Source: Arthrobacter sp. AFG7.2
Lineage (GTDB): Bacteria > Actinomycetota > Actinomycetes > Actinomycetales > Micrococcaceae
Assembly: GCF_002892835.1 (NCBI RefSeq)
Contig: NZ_PJMB01000013.1
Location: 46,160-110,159, forward strand
Length of the DNA stretch: 64,000 nucleotides
Direction: 5' to 3'
Notes under the pieces: generated by a model
The model's database searches: none
What the model was told of the DNA's origin: nothing
Seen by the model: only the letters and a program-made list of their open reading frames with translations
Part shown: positions 25,439 to 33,949 of the stretch, piece by piece
Position numbering within the stretch: position 1 is the stretch's first letter
Layout: each line of letters starts with the position of its first letter
Program-made: the position numbers and the translations under genes

Positions 25439-28363
25439 GTGCCTAAAGCCGTAGCTGAAGAAACTTCTGCCCCCTCCACCGCTTTGACCGTACCTCCTGC
25501 GGCTGCCCAACAACGCCCGGACCTCTCCCGCCTCATCGTCAAGGGCGCGCGGGAACACAACCTTCGCAACGTCGATCTCGACCTGCCCCGGGACGCGATG
25601 ATCGTGTTCACCGGCCTCTCCGGATCCGGGAAGTCATCCCTGGCGTTCGACACCATCTTCGCGGAGGGCCAGCGGCGGTACGTCGAATCCCTGTCCGCCT
25701 ATGCGCGCCAGTTCCTCGGCCAGGTGGACAAGCCCGACGTCGATTTCATCGAGGGACTGTCTCCGGCGGTCTCCATCGACCAGAAATCCACCAGCAAGAA
25801 CCCGCGGTCCACGGTAGGCACCATTACCGAGATCTACGACTACATGCGCCTGCTGTGGGCCCGCGTCGGGCGGCCGCACTGCCCTGTGTGTGGCGAACCC
25901 GTCGCCAAGCAGACGCCCCAGCAGATCGTTGATCAGCTGCTGGAGCTTGAGGAGGGTACGCGCTTCCAGGTCCTGGCACCCGTTGTGCGCGGCCGCAAGG
26001 GCGAGTTCGTCGACCTGTTCAAGGAACTGACGGCAAAGGGCTACTCCCGCGCACGGGTCGACGGAGACCTGGTGCAGCTGAGTGATCCGCCCAAGCTCGG
26101 AAAACAGTACAAGCACACCATTGAGGTTGTTGTGGACCGCCTGGTGGTCAAGGAAGGCATTAGCCAGCGGCTCACGGACTCCATCGAAACCGCCCTGGTC
26201 CTGGCCGAGGGCCGCGTCCTGGCAGAGTTCGTGGACCTTGATGCGGACGATCCCGGGCGGCTGCGGGCATTCTCGGAAAACCTGGCCTGCCCTAACGAGC
26301 ACCCCCTTGCCATCGACGAGATCGAGCCCCGCTCCTTCTCGTTCAACAATCCCTTCGGCGCCTGCGCGGCCTGCAGCGGCATCGGCACAAAGCTGGAGGT
26401 GGACGAGGAACTTATTGTTCCCAACCCGGAGCTTTCCCTGGCCGACGGCGCCATCGCGCCCTGGTCCATGGGAACAGCCACCACGGAATACTGGAACAGG
26501 CTCCTTGACGGCCTTGCCAAGGAACTCGGCTTCTCGATGGACACCCCGTGGGAGAAGCTGGGCAAGGATGTTCGCCAGACTGTCCTGCACGGCAAGGACC
26601 ACAAGGTGGTGGTTCAATACCGCAACCGTTTTGGCCGGGAGCGCAAGTACAGCACCGGCTTTGAAGGAGCGATCCAGTACGTCCACCGCAAGCACGGTGA
26701 GACGGACTCCGACTGGGCCCGCGACCGCTACGAAGAGTACATGCGGCAGGTTCCCTGCCCGGCCTGCAACGGTGCCCGGCTTAACCCGGCGTCCTTGTCG
26801 GTGCTGATCAATGGCAAGTCAATTGCCGAGGTTGCTGCCCTTCCCATGCGCGACTGCGCGGAGTTCCTGAACACCCTGGTGCTGACCGGACGCGAAGCAC
26901 AGATCGCCCACCAGGTGCTTAAGGAGATCCAGGCCAGGCTGACCTTCCTGCTCGACGTCGGCCTGGAGTACCTGAACCTCGAACGTCCCTCCGCCACGCT
27001 CTCCGGGGGCGAAGCACAGCGTATCCGGCTGGCCACCCAGATCGGGTCCGGTCTGGTGGGTGTCCTCTACGTCCTGGACGAGCCGTCCATTGGCCTGCAC
27101 CAGCGTGACAACCGGCGCCTGATCGATACCCTGACCAGGCTCCGGGACATGGGCAACACGCTCATCGTCGTCGAACACGACGAGGACACCATCCATGTCG
27201 CGGACTGGATTGTGGACATCGGACCGGGCGCGGGGGAGCACGGCGGCCAGGTGGTCCACTCCGGTTCCTACAAGGAACTGTTGGAGAACACGGCTTCATT
27301 GACCGGCGATTACCTCTCCGGCCGCAAGAAGATTGACGTGCCCGCCAAGCGCCGCAAATACGACAAGAAGCGTGAGCTTAAGGTTGTGGGCGCGCGGGAA
27401 AACAACCTTGTGAACGTGGATGCAGCGTTCCCGCTGGGCCTCTTCACTGCCGTGACCGGTGTGAGCGGTTCCGGCAAGTCCACCCTGGTGAATGAGATCC
27501 TGTACAAGGTCCTGGCCAACAAGCTCAACGGTGCCAAACAGGTAGCCGGGCGGCACAAGGCAGTCCAGGGCCTGGAGCACCTGGACAAGGTTGTGCACGT
27601 GGACCAAAGCCCCATCGGCCGCACTCCGCGTTCCAACCCGGCCACCTACACAGGCGTCTTTGACAACATCCGGAAACTCTTCGCCGAAACCACCGAGGCG
27701 AAGGTTCGCGGCTACCTCCCTGGCCGGTTCTCCTTCAACGTCAAGGGTGGCCGCTGCGAGGCCTGCTCCGGTGACGGCACGCTGAAGATCGAGATGAACT
27801 TCCTGCCCGACGTCTACGTGCCCTGCGAGGTATGCCACGGGGCGCGTTACAACAGGGAAACGCTCGAAGTCCACTACAAGGGCAAAACCATCGCGGATGT
27901 CCTGAACATGCCCATCGAAGAGGGCGCCGAGTTTTTCGCTGCCTTCTCGCCCATCGCCCGGCACCTCAACACCCTGGTGGACGTCGGTTTGGGCTACGTC
28001 CGCCTGGGCCAGCCCGCAACCACGTTGTCCGGCGGCGAGGCGCAGCGCGTCAAGCTGGCCGCGGAACTCCAGAAGCGGTCCAACGGGCGCAGCGTCTATG
28101 TCCTGGACGAGCCCACCACCGGGCTTCACTTCGAGGACATCCGCAAGCTGCTGATGGTGCTGCAGGGTCTGGTGGACAAAGGCAATACCGTGATCACCAT
28201 CGAACACAACCTGGACGTCATCAAGAGTGCCGACTGGGTCGTTGACCTTGGACCCGACGGTGGATCCGGCGGCGGCCAGATCGTGGCCACCGGCACGCCC
28301 GAGCAGGTGGCCAAGTCCACCACCAGCCACACTGCTGCCTTCCTCGCTGAAATCCTGGAGTAA
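25439..28363 (+). CDS. uvrA: Excinuclease ABC subunit A
   Basis: 974 residues, full length. UvrA is the dimeric ABC-type ATPase that finds DNA damage and loads UvrB. Two ABC modules: Walker A GLSGSGKSS (about 59-67) and GVSGSGKST (about 674-682), each with LSGGEAQR. The second zinc module is canonical (CEACSGDGTLKIE ... CEVCHGARYN). The first is the actinobacterial variant: the first CxxC is replaced by CPNEH ahead of EPRSFSFNNPFGACAACSG. The GTG start follows a -10 box and a possible SOS box, so DNA-damage control is plausible. It is monocistronic. Confidence 0.98.
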   Translation: MPKAVAEETSAPSTALTVPPAAAQQRPDLSRLIVKGAREHNLRNVDLDLPRDAMIVFTGLSGSGKSSLAFDTIFAEGQRRYVESLSAYARQFLGQVDKPDVDFIEGLSPAVSIDQKSTSKNPRSTVGTITEIYDYMRLLWARVGRPHCPVCGEPVAKQTPQQIVDQLLELEEGTRFQVLAPVVRGRKGEFVDLFKELTAKGYSRARVDGDLVQLSDPPKLGKQYKHTIEVVVDRLVVKEGISQRLTDSIETALVLAEGRVLAEFVDLDADDPGRLRAFSENLACPNEHPLAIDEIEPRSFSFNNPFGACAACSGIGTKLEVDEELIVPNPELSLADGAIAPWSMGTATTEYWNRLLDGLAKELGFSMDTPWEKLGKDVRQTVLHGKDHKVVVQYRNRFGRERKYSTGFEGAIQYVHRKHGETDSDWARDRYEEYMRQVPCPACNGARLNPASLSVLINGKSIAEVAALPMRDCAEFLNTLVLTGREAQIAHQVLKEIQARLTFLLDVGLEYLNLERPSATLSGGEAQRIRLATQIGSGLVGVLYVLDEPSIGLHQRDNRRLIDTLTRLRDMGNTLIVVEHDEDTIHVADWIVDIGPGAGEHGGQVVHSGSYKELLENTASLTGDYLSGRKKIDVPAKRRKYDKKRELKVVGARENNLVNVDAAFPLGLFTAVTGVSGSGKSTLVNEILYKVLANKLNGAKQVAGRHKAVQGLEHLDKVVHVDQSPIGRTPRSNPATYTGVFDNIRKLFAETTEAKVRGYLPGRFSFNVKGGRCEACSGDGTLKIEMNFLPDVYVPCEVCHGARYNRETLEVHYKGKTIADVLNMPIEEGAEFFAAFSPIARHLNTLVDVGLGYVRLGQPATTLSGGEAQRVKLAAELQKRSNGRSVYVLDEPTTGLHFEDIRKLLMVLQGLVDKGNTVITIEHNLDVIKSADWVVDLGPDGGSGGGQIVATGTPEQVAKSTTSHTAAFLAEILE

Positions 28364-28383
28364 GGGAAGGAAAATTTCCCGGA

Positions 28384-28389
28384 TATATT
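28384..28389 (+). promoter_or_regulatory. Candidate -10 box for the HAD/acyltransferase pair
   Basis: TATATT would give a leader of about 45 bases. An inverted repeat CACGA-N6-TCGTG (28415-28430) lies between it and the GTG and could be an operator. An alternative weak box GAAACT (28432-28437) stands exactly six bases before the GTG. Confidence 0.35.
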
Positions 28390-28443
28390 CCGCCGCGGGT
28401 ATGCGAGTTTCAGGCACGAGTGGTGTCGTGAGAAACTAACCCG

Positions 28444-29160
28444 GTGACTCAAACAACAGTGCCCGTGATCTTTGACCTGGACGGCACTCTTGTCGATCCG
28501 GCGGGTGGGATAACAGACGGAATCTCCCGGGCCCTGCAGGCCCTGGACCTGCCGGTTCCCGGCCAGGACCTGCTCCACTCGATGATCGGTCCCAAGCTCA
28601 GTGACGCCCTGCTGAATGTGGCCAATGTGCCTGCGGAGCTGCTGGATGACGTTATTCGGCTGTACCGCGAGTACTACGTGGCCACCGGTATCGCGCAGAG
28701 CCGGATCTACCCGGGCGTCCGTGACCTCCTGGAAACCTTTGCGAAAGACGGGCTTCCGGTTGCGGTTGCAACCCAAAAACCGCAGCGCCTGGCCCGCACC
28801 GTCCTGGAACACCACGGGATCGACGGGCTGTTCCATGGCATCCACGGATCCGCAGATGATGAGACGGCCGTGGCGGGCATCCCGCTCGGGAAGACCGGGG
28901 TCATCGCCGCTGCCTTGAAGGACCTGGACACCCGGCATGCCGTGATGGTTGGTGACCGGGCTCAGGACGTTTCAGGCGCCATTGCAAACGGCCTGGACTG
29001 CATTGGAGTGGCCTGGGGCTTTGCTCCTGACGGTGAGCTCGAAGAGGCAGGCGCGGTGGCTGTCGTGGAAACCGCCGAAGGCCTGGCCGAGCTCATTGGA
29101 CGGATGCAGGCCATTCACGCGGCAGCCATGGGTGAGGTGACTAACGATGGCAATGTTTGA
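28444..29160 (+). CDS. HAD-superfamily phosphatase (phosphoglycolate phosphatase-like)
   Basis: 238 residues. HAD motif I is FDLDGTLVDP (10-19, nucleophile Asp11 and acid/base Asp13), motif II is in VAVATQKP, motif III Lys in PLGKTGVI and motif IV is MVGDRAQD. A helical cap domain follows motif I, the Gph/PGMB-like class C1 cap. Likely substrates are small phosphate esters such as 2-phosphoglycolate, but this is not provable. GTG start at 28444 gives MTQTTVPVIFDLDGT, the normal distance to motif I. It overlaps the acyltransferase gene by 14 bases. Confidence 0.85.
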   Translation: MTQTTVPVIFDLDGTLVDPAGGITDGISRALQALDLPVPGQDLLHSMIGPKLSDALLNVANVPAELLDDVIRLYREYYVATGIAQSRIYPGVRDLLETFAKDGLPVAVATQKPQRLARTVLEHHGIDGLFHGIHGSADDETAVAGIPLGKTGVIAAALKDLDTRHAVMVGDRAQDVSGAIANGLDCIGVAWGFAPDGELEEAGAVAVVETAEGLAELIGRMQAIHAAAMGEVTNDGNV

Positions 29161-29815
29161 GGCGGTCCGCTGGACCACACGCAGCCTGATCTCGGGGACC
29201 TGCCGGCCTACCGTCGTCGGCATTGAAAATGTCCCGACCGACGGGCCGTTCATTGTGGCCCCCAACCACCTGTCCTTTTTTGACAGCGTCATCGTCCAGG
29301 CACTGATGCCGCGCCCCGTCGCATTCTTCGCCAAGGCCGAATACTTCACCACGGGAGGAGCCAAGGGCAAGGTCATGAAGGCCTTCTTCGAGTCCGTCGG
29401 CTCCATTCCGGTGGAACGGGGCGAGCAGGCGGCCAGCGTCCAGGCGCTCAAGACGCTGCTGGACATCCTGGAATCGGGCAAGGGAATTGGAATCTACCCG
29501 GAAGGCACCCGGTCCCGGGACGGCATCCTCTACCGCGGCCGCACCGGTGTGGGCTGGCTCGCGCTGACCACGGGCGCGCCGGTTATTCCGGTGGGGCTGA
29601 TCGGAACGGAGAACCTTCAGCGCGCGGGAGAGAGCGGTGTACGGCCGCAGCACTTCACCATGAAGGTGGGGGAGCCGCTGTACTTCGACAAGACGGGCCC
29701 GGACCACTCGCTGCCGGCACGGCGGGAAGTGACGGACCGGATCATGGACGCCATCGCTGAACTGAGCGGGCAGGAGCGGTCCACCAGCTACAACCAGAGC
29801 AAAACGGCGGAATAG
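29147..29815 (+). CDS. 1-acyl-sn-glycerol-3-phosphate acyltransferase (PlsC family)
   Basis: 222 residues. The PlsC/AGPAT catalytic motif is NHLSFFD (40-46, HX4D) and the glycerol-3-phosphate site is YPEGTRSRDG (EGTR 119-122); IPVERG and PVIPVGLIG are the other conserved blocks. It transfers an acyl chain to lysophosphatidic acid to make phosphatidic acid at the membrane. Actinobacteria have several paralogues. The 14-base overlap with the HAD phosphatase suggests coupled expression. ATG start, 29147; a second ATG follows at codon 3. Confidence 0.88.
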   Translation: MAMFEAVRWTTRSLISGTCRPTVVGIENVPTDGPFIVAPNHLSFFDSVIVQALMPRPVAFFAKAEYFTTGGAKGKVMKAFFESVGSIPVERGEQAASVQALKTLLDILESGKGIGIYPEGTRSRDGILYRGRTGVGWLALTTGAPVIPVGLIGTENLQRAGESGVRPQHFTMKVGEPLYFDKTGPDHSLPARREVTDRIMDAIAELSGQERSTSYNQSKTAE

Positions 29816-29894
29816 CAGCCCGCTTGCCGTTCCTTTCGCTATTGGCGTTACTCCGGCAGGCGGCTGACTGGCAAAGCTGCCCGGCGCGCCTCAG

Positions 29895-29900
29895 TAGACT
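29895..29900 (+). promoter_or_regulatory. -10 box of a leaderless promoter (uvrC)
   Basis: TAGACT, six bases, then GTG 29907; no Shine-Dalgarno. Confidence 0.65.
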
Positions 29901-29906
29901 GTATAG

Positions 29907-31910
29907 GTGGCAAATCCAGCAAGTTACAGGCCCAAGACGGGAGAAATTCCCACCAACCCGGGGGTGTACCGGTTCCGCGACCAGCACGGCCGCGTGATCT
30001 ACGTGGGCAAGGCGAAAAGCCTGCGTTCCCGCCTGAACTCCTACTTCGCCAACCCCGCCGGACTGCTGCCCAAGACCTACGCCATGGTCCACGCGGCCAG
30101 CAGCGTTGAATGGACTGTGGTAGGCAGTGAGCTTGAGTCGCTGCAGCTGGAATATACGTGGATCAAGGAATTCAAGCCACGGTTCAACGTCGTCTTCCGG
30201 GATGACAAAACGTACCCCTACCTGGCCGTCACCCTCGGCGAAAAGTATCCGCGCGTGCAGGTAATGCGGGGCGACAAAAGGAAGGGCACCCGCTACTTCG
30301 GCCCCTACACGGCCGGTGCCATCCGCGAAACCATGGACACCCTGCTCCGCGTCTTCCCGGTGCGCAGCTGCAGTGCGGGGGTGTTCAAGCGCGCTGAAGC
30401 CAGCGGGCGGCCCTGCCTCCTGGGCTACATCGACAAGTGTGCCGCCCCGTGCGTGGGCCGGATCTCTCCCCAGGACCACCGGGCCCTCGCTGATGACTTC
30501 TGCGCCTTCATGGGCGGGGAGGCCAAGCGATTCATCGCCAAGCTGGAAAAGCAGATGGCTGAAGCCGTCGCCGAACTGGACTACGAGCGCGCTGCCCGGG
30601 TGCGCGATGACATCACGGCCCTGCGCAAGGTCTTTGAGCGCAACGCCGTGGTCCTGGCGGATGAGACGGACGCGGACATCTTTGCCCTGCACGAGGATGA
30701 ACTGGAAGCTGCCGTCCAGGTGTTCCATGTCCGCGGCGGCCGGATCCGCGGCCAGCGCGGGTGGGTGGTCGAAAAAGTCGAGGATTCAACCACCCCGGAC
30801 CTGGTGGAGCACCTCCTGCAGCAGGTCTACGGCGAGGACGGCGACAGCCATGGGCGGCTGCCGCGGGAGGTCCTGGTGCCCGTTGTCCCCAGCAACGCTG
30901 AGGAGCTGTCGCAGTGGCTCGGCGGACTGCGGGGGGCGAAGGTTGAGATCCGGGTGCCACAGCGCGGGGACAAAGCCGCCCTGATGTCCACCGTGCGGGA
31001 GAACGCCGAGCACGCCCTGAAGCTGCACAAGACCCGCCGGGCCGGGGACCTCACCGTCAGGTCGCAGGCACTCCAGGAGCTCCAGGAGGCGCTGGACCTT
31101 CCCGTGCCGCTGCTCCGCATCGAGTGCTTCGACGTCTCGCACGTCCAGGGCACCAACGTGGTGGCCTCCATGGTGGTGGTAGAGGACGGCCTGCCCAAGA
31201 AGTCGGACTACCGGAAGTTCTCGGTGACCGGGCCTGCAGCGGCGGACGATACCGCGGCCATGCACGATGTCCTGACCCGCCGGTTCCGCCACTACCTGCA
31301 GGACAAGTCGGCGCAGGTGGATGATGCGGCCCTCACCGGCACACCCGAAGACCCGGAGCAGGGACAGGTCTCTTCGCTGGATACCACTACACCGGCGCCG
31401 CGGGCCAAGTTCGCCTACCCGCCCAACCTCGTGGTGGTGGACGGCGGCAAACCCCAGGTGAACGCTGCAGCGCGCGCTTTGGCTGACCTGGGCATCGAGG
31501 ACGTGTACGTGGTGGGACTGGCCAAGCGGCTGGAGGAAGTCTGGCTGCCGGACAGCGATTTCCCGGTGATCCTCCCCAGGACGTCGCAGGGGCTGTACCT
31601 GCTGCAGCGCATCAGGGACGAGGCACACCGGTTCGCCATCTCCTTCCATCGGCAGAAGCGGGGGAAGGCGATGACCGTCTCCGCCCTGGACGGGGTGCCG
31701 GGGCTCGGTGCCTCCAAGCGCAAGGCCCTCCTGGCCCACTTCGGCTCCGTTAGGGGCGTCAAGGCTGCCTCTGCAGCAGAGCTGTCCCAGGCGAAAGGCA
31801 TCGGCCCTGCCCTGGCCGGCGCGATCGTCAACCACTTTGCGCCGGACGGAGCCGAATCGGCTGCAGTGCCCGCCATCAATATGACCACCGGCGAAATCAT
31901 CGAAACTTAG
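29907..31910 (+). CDS. uvrC: Excinuclease ABC subunit C
   Basis: 667 residues. UvrC makes both incisions around the lesion held by UvrB. N-terminal GIY-YIG nuclease (about 13-95, GVYRFRDQHGRVIYVGKAK), a cysteine cluster (CLLGYIDKCAAPC), UVR domain (about 205-240, ELDYERAARVRDDI) that meets UvrB, RNase H-like nuclease with the DVSHVQGTNVVASMVV and VVDGGKPQVNAA motifs, and a C-terminal helix-hairpin-helix pair (VPGLGASKRKALLAHFGS). A non-conserved insert of about 35 residues (AALTGTPEDPEQGQVSS region) lies before VVVDGG. Heads the conserved uvrC-rapZ-yvcK-whiA block. Confidence 0.97.
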   Translation: MANPASYRPKTGEIPTNPGVYRFRDQHGRVIYVGKAKSLRSRLNSYFANPAGLLPKTYAMVHAASSVEWTVVGSELESLQLEYTWIKEFKPRFNVVFRDDKTYPYLAVTLGEKYPRVQVMRGDKRKGTRYFGPYTAGAIRETMDTLLRVFPVRSCSAGVFKRAEASGRPCLLGYIDKCAAPCVGRISPQDHRALADDFCAFMGGEAKRFIAKLEKQMAEAVAELDYERAARVRDDITALRKVFERNAVVLADETDADIFALHEDELEAAVQVFHVRGGRIRGQRGWVVEKVEDSTTPDLVEHLLQQVYGEDGDSHGRLPREVLVPVVPSNAEELSQWLGGLRGAKVEIRVPQRGDKAALMSTVRENAEHALKLHKTRRAGDLTVRSQALQELQEALDLPVPLLRIECFDVSHVQGTNVVASMVVVEDGLPKKSDYRKFSVTGPAAADDTAAMHDVLTRRFRHYLQDKSAQVDDAALTGTPEDPEQGQVSSLDTTTPAPRAKFAYPPNLVVVDGGKPQVNAAARALADLGIEDVYVVGLAKRLEEVWLPDSDFPVILPRTSQGLYLLQRIRDEAHRFAISFHRQKRGKAMTVSALDGVPGLGASKRKALLAHFGSVRGVKAASAAELSQAKGIGPALAGAIVNHFAPDGAESAAVPAINMTTGEIIET

Positions 31911-31931
31911 CGGAGTCCGCTGAAACTTGGC

Positions 31932-31937
31932 TAGGGT
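31932..31937 (+). promoter_or_regulatory. Candidate -10 box for rapZ-yvcK-whiA
   Basis: TAGGGT lies 22 bases after the uvrC stop and would give a leader of about 57 bases before the rapZ ATG. Confidence 0.45.
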
Positions 31938-32000
31938 AAAGATCGGGGTTTCCGCCAACGCGGCGGCCTGCGGGACAACAACGGAAACGGGGCGGACTTA

Positions 32001-32924
32001 ATGGCAGACACGACGGCGGAATCCGGAGCAGGGCAGGACGGGCTGCAGCCTGTCAAGCCCCTCGAAGCGGAGCTGCTGGTGGTCACCGGGATGTCCGGAG
32101 CAGGGCGCAGTACAGCCGCTGATGCCCTGGAGGACCACGGCTGGTACGTCGTGGAGAACCTTCCCCCGCAGATGCTCGGAACGCTCGCCGACCTGGTCTC
32201 CCATGCACCGCAGTCCATTCCCCGGCTGGCAGTGGTCATCGACGTGCGCAGCAAGGGACTCTTCGCGGACATCCGTGCCGCGCTGGGCGCGCTGGCCTCC
32301 AGCGGCGTCACCTTCCGGGTGCTTTTCCTCGACGCCAGCGACGACGTCCTGGTCCGGCGCTTCGAGCAGGGGCGCCGGCCGCATCCGCTGCAGGGCGGCG
32401 GCCGCATCCTGGACGGCATCGCTGCTGAACGTGAGCTGCTGCAGGAACTGCGCGACAGCTCCGACGTCGTGCTGGACACCTCCGGCTACAACGTCCACGG
32501 CCTGGCGACCGCCATCACAGAGCTGTTCAGCGAAACGGGCCCTGTGGCGCTGCGGCTGAACGTCATGAGCTTCGGCTTCAAGTACGGCCTTCCCGTGGAC
32601 GCCAACTACGTGGCGGACGTCCGTTTCATCCCCAACCCCCACTGGGTGCCGCAGCTGCGTCCGCACACGGGACTGGACAAGGACGTCAGCGATTACGTCC
32701 TCGAAGCCGAGGGCGTCAAGAACTTCGTTGACCGCTATGTCATGGCCCTGGAGCCTGTCCTGGATGGTTACCGCCGCGAGAACAAGCATTACGCCACCAT
32801 CGCCGTGGGCTGCACAGGCGGGAAACACCGCTCAGTTGCGGTCGCCGTCGAGCTTTCCAAGAAACTTGCCCAGTTTCCCAGAGTCACGGTGACCACCACG
32901 CACCGGGATCTGGGCCGCGAGTAA
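32001..32924 (+). CDS. rapZ: RNase adapter RapZ/YvcJ family nucleotide-binding protein
   Basis: 307 residues. Walker A-like GMSGAGRS (30-37) has Arg where Lys is usual, as in related actinobacterial RapZ. The C-terminal domain shows FGFKYGLPVDANYVADVRFIPNP and the family hallmark CTGGKHRSV (271-279). In E. coli RapZ presents the GlmZ RNA to RNase E and senses glucosamine-6-phosphate; in Gram-positives the role is different and partly linked to cell-wall metabolism and nucleotide binding. The gene starts with ATG after GGGGCGGAC, overlapping yvcK at the end (TAATG). Confidence 0.93.
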   Translation: MADTTAESGAGQDGLQPVKPLEAELLVVTGMSGAGRSTAADALEDHGWYVVENLPPQMLGTLADLVSHAPQSIPRLAVVIDVRSKGLFADIRAALGALASSGVTFRVLFLDASDDVLVRRFEQGRRPHPLQGGGRILDGIAAERELLQELRDSSDVVLDTSGYNVHGLATAITELFSETGPVALRLNVMSFGFKYGLPVDANYVADVRFIPNPHWVPQLRPHTGLDKDVSDYVLEAEGVKNFVDRYVMALEPVLDGYRRENKHYATIAVGCTGGKHRSVAVAVELSKKLAQFPRVTVTTTHRDLGRE

Positions 32925-33940
32925 TGTCGGTTTTCACCGGCGCCCTGCCTTTGATTCCACCTGCCGGGACAGGGGCCGGCCAGCAGGACAAAGGGCCCAA
33001 CATTGTCGCCCTGGGCGGCGGGCACGGCCTCTCCGCGTCCTTGTCCGCCCTGCGCCTGCTCACCTCGGACCTGACGGCCGTTGTGACGGTGGCCGACGAC
33101 GGCGGCTCGTCCGGGCGGCTGCGCGAGGAGTACGGCGTCCTTCCGCCCGGGGACCTGCGGATGGCTTTGTCCGCCCTCTGTGACGACACCGACTGGGGAC
33201 GCACGTGGCGGGACGTGATGCAGCACCGCTTCCGGCCCGGCAACGGCCGGGGCGGCTCCCTCGACGACCACGCCATGGGAAACCTGCTCATTGTCACCCT
33301 GTGGGAGCTGCTGGGCGACGCCGTCGCCGGGCTCAGGTGGGCCGGCGCTCTGCTGGGAGCACGCGGCCAGGTGCTGCCCATGTCCACTGTGCCGCTCACC
33401 ATTGAGGGGGACGTGCGTGTCAGCGCCCCCGACGGCGGCTCCGCCGTCCACACCATCCGCGGCCAGGCGCGGTGCGCCGTGGCCGGCTCCCTGGAGCAGG
33501 TCCGGCTCCTGCCCGAAGCGGCGCCCGCCTGCGTCGAAGCGCTGACGGCCATCGAACTCGCGGACTGGGTGATCCTTGGGCCGGGCTCCTGGTACACCTC
33601 CGTCCTGCCCCACCTCCTGCTGCCTGAGATGCGGCAGGCGCTGTGCCAGACGCCGGCCAAGCGCTGCCTGACCATGAACCTGGCCACGGATACGAAGGAA
33701 ACATCCGGCATGACTGCGGCGGACCATCTCCACGTGCTGCGGCGCTACGCTCCCGACTTCAGCGTCGACGTTGTCCTGGCCGATCCCGCATCCGTCCCGG
33801 ACCGGCAGGAGTTCGTGCAAGCCGCCGCGATGATCGGCGCCGAGGTGGTCTTGGGTAAAGTAGGGGCGTCGGGCCGCCGTCCCGTCCACGACCCCCTGCG
33901 TCTGGCGACGGCGTACCAGGACATTTTTGGGAACAGTTAG
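32924..33940 (+). CDS. yvcK: Gluconeogenesis factor YvcK/CofD-like protein
   Basis: 338 residues. The nucleotide-binding motif ALGGGHGLSASLSALR (29-44) and ADDGGSSGRLREEYGVLPPGDLRMAL are hallmarks of the YvcK/CofD-like family; the family binds UDP-sugars and is needed for morphology and growth on gluconeogenic carbon in Bacillus, Listeria and mycobacteria (CuvA). The LGPGSWYTSVLPHLL block is also characteristic. Start ATG shares a base with the rapZ stop. Second gene of the rapZ-yvcK-whiA operon. Confidence 0.93.
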   Translation: MSVFTGALPLIPPAGTGAGQQDKGPNIVALGGGHGLSASLSALRLLTSDLTAVVTVADDGGSSGRLREEYGVLPPGDLRMALSALCDDTDWGRTWRDVMQHRFRPGNGRGGSLDDHAMGNLLIVTLWELLGDAVAGLRWAGALLGARGQVLPMSTVPLTIEGDVRVSAPDGGSAVHTIRGQARCAVAGSLEQVRLLPEAAPACVEALTAIELADWVILGPGSWYTSVLPHLLLPEMRQALCQTPAKRCLTMNLATDTKETSGMTAADHLHVLRRYAPDFSVDVVLADPASVPDRQEFVQAAAMIGAEVVLGKVGASGRRPVHDPLRLATAYQDIFGNS

Positions 33941-33949
33941 GAAGGTGCC

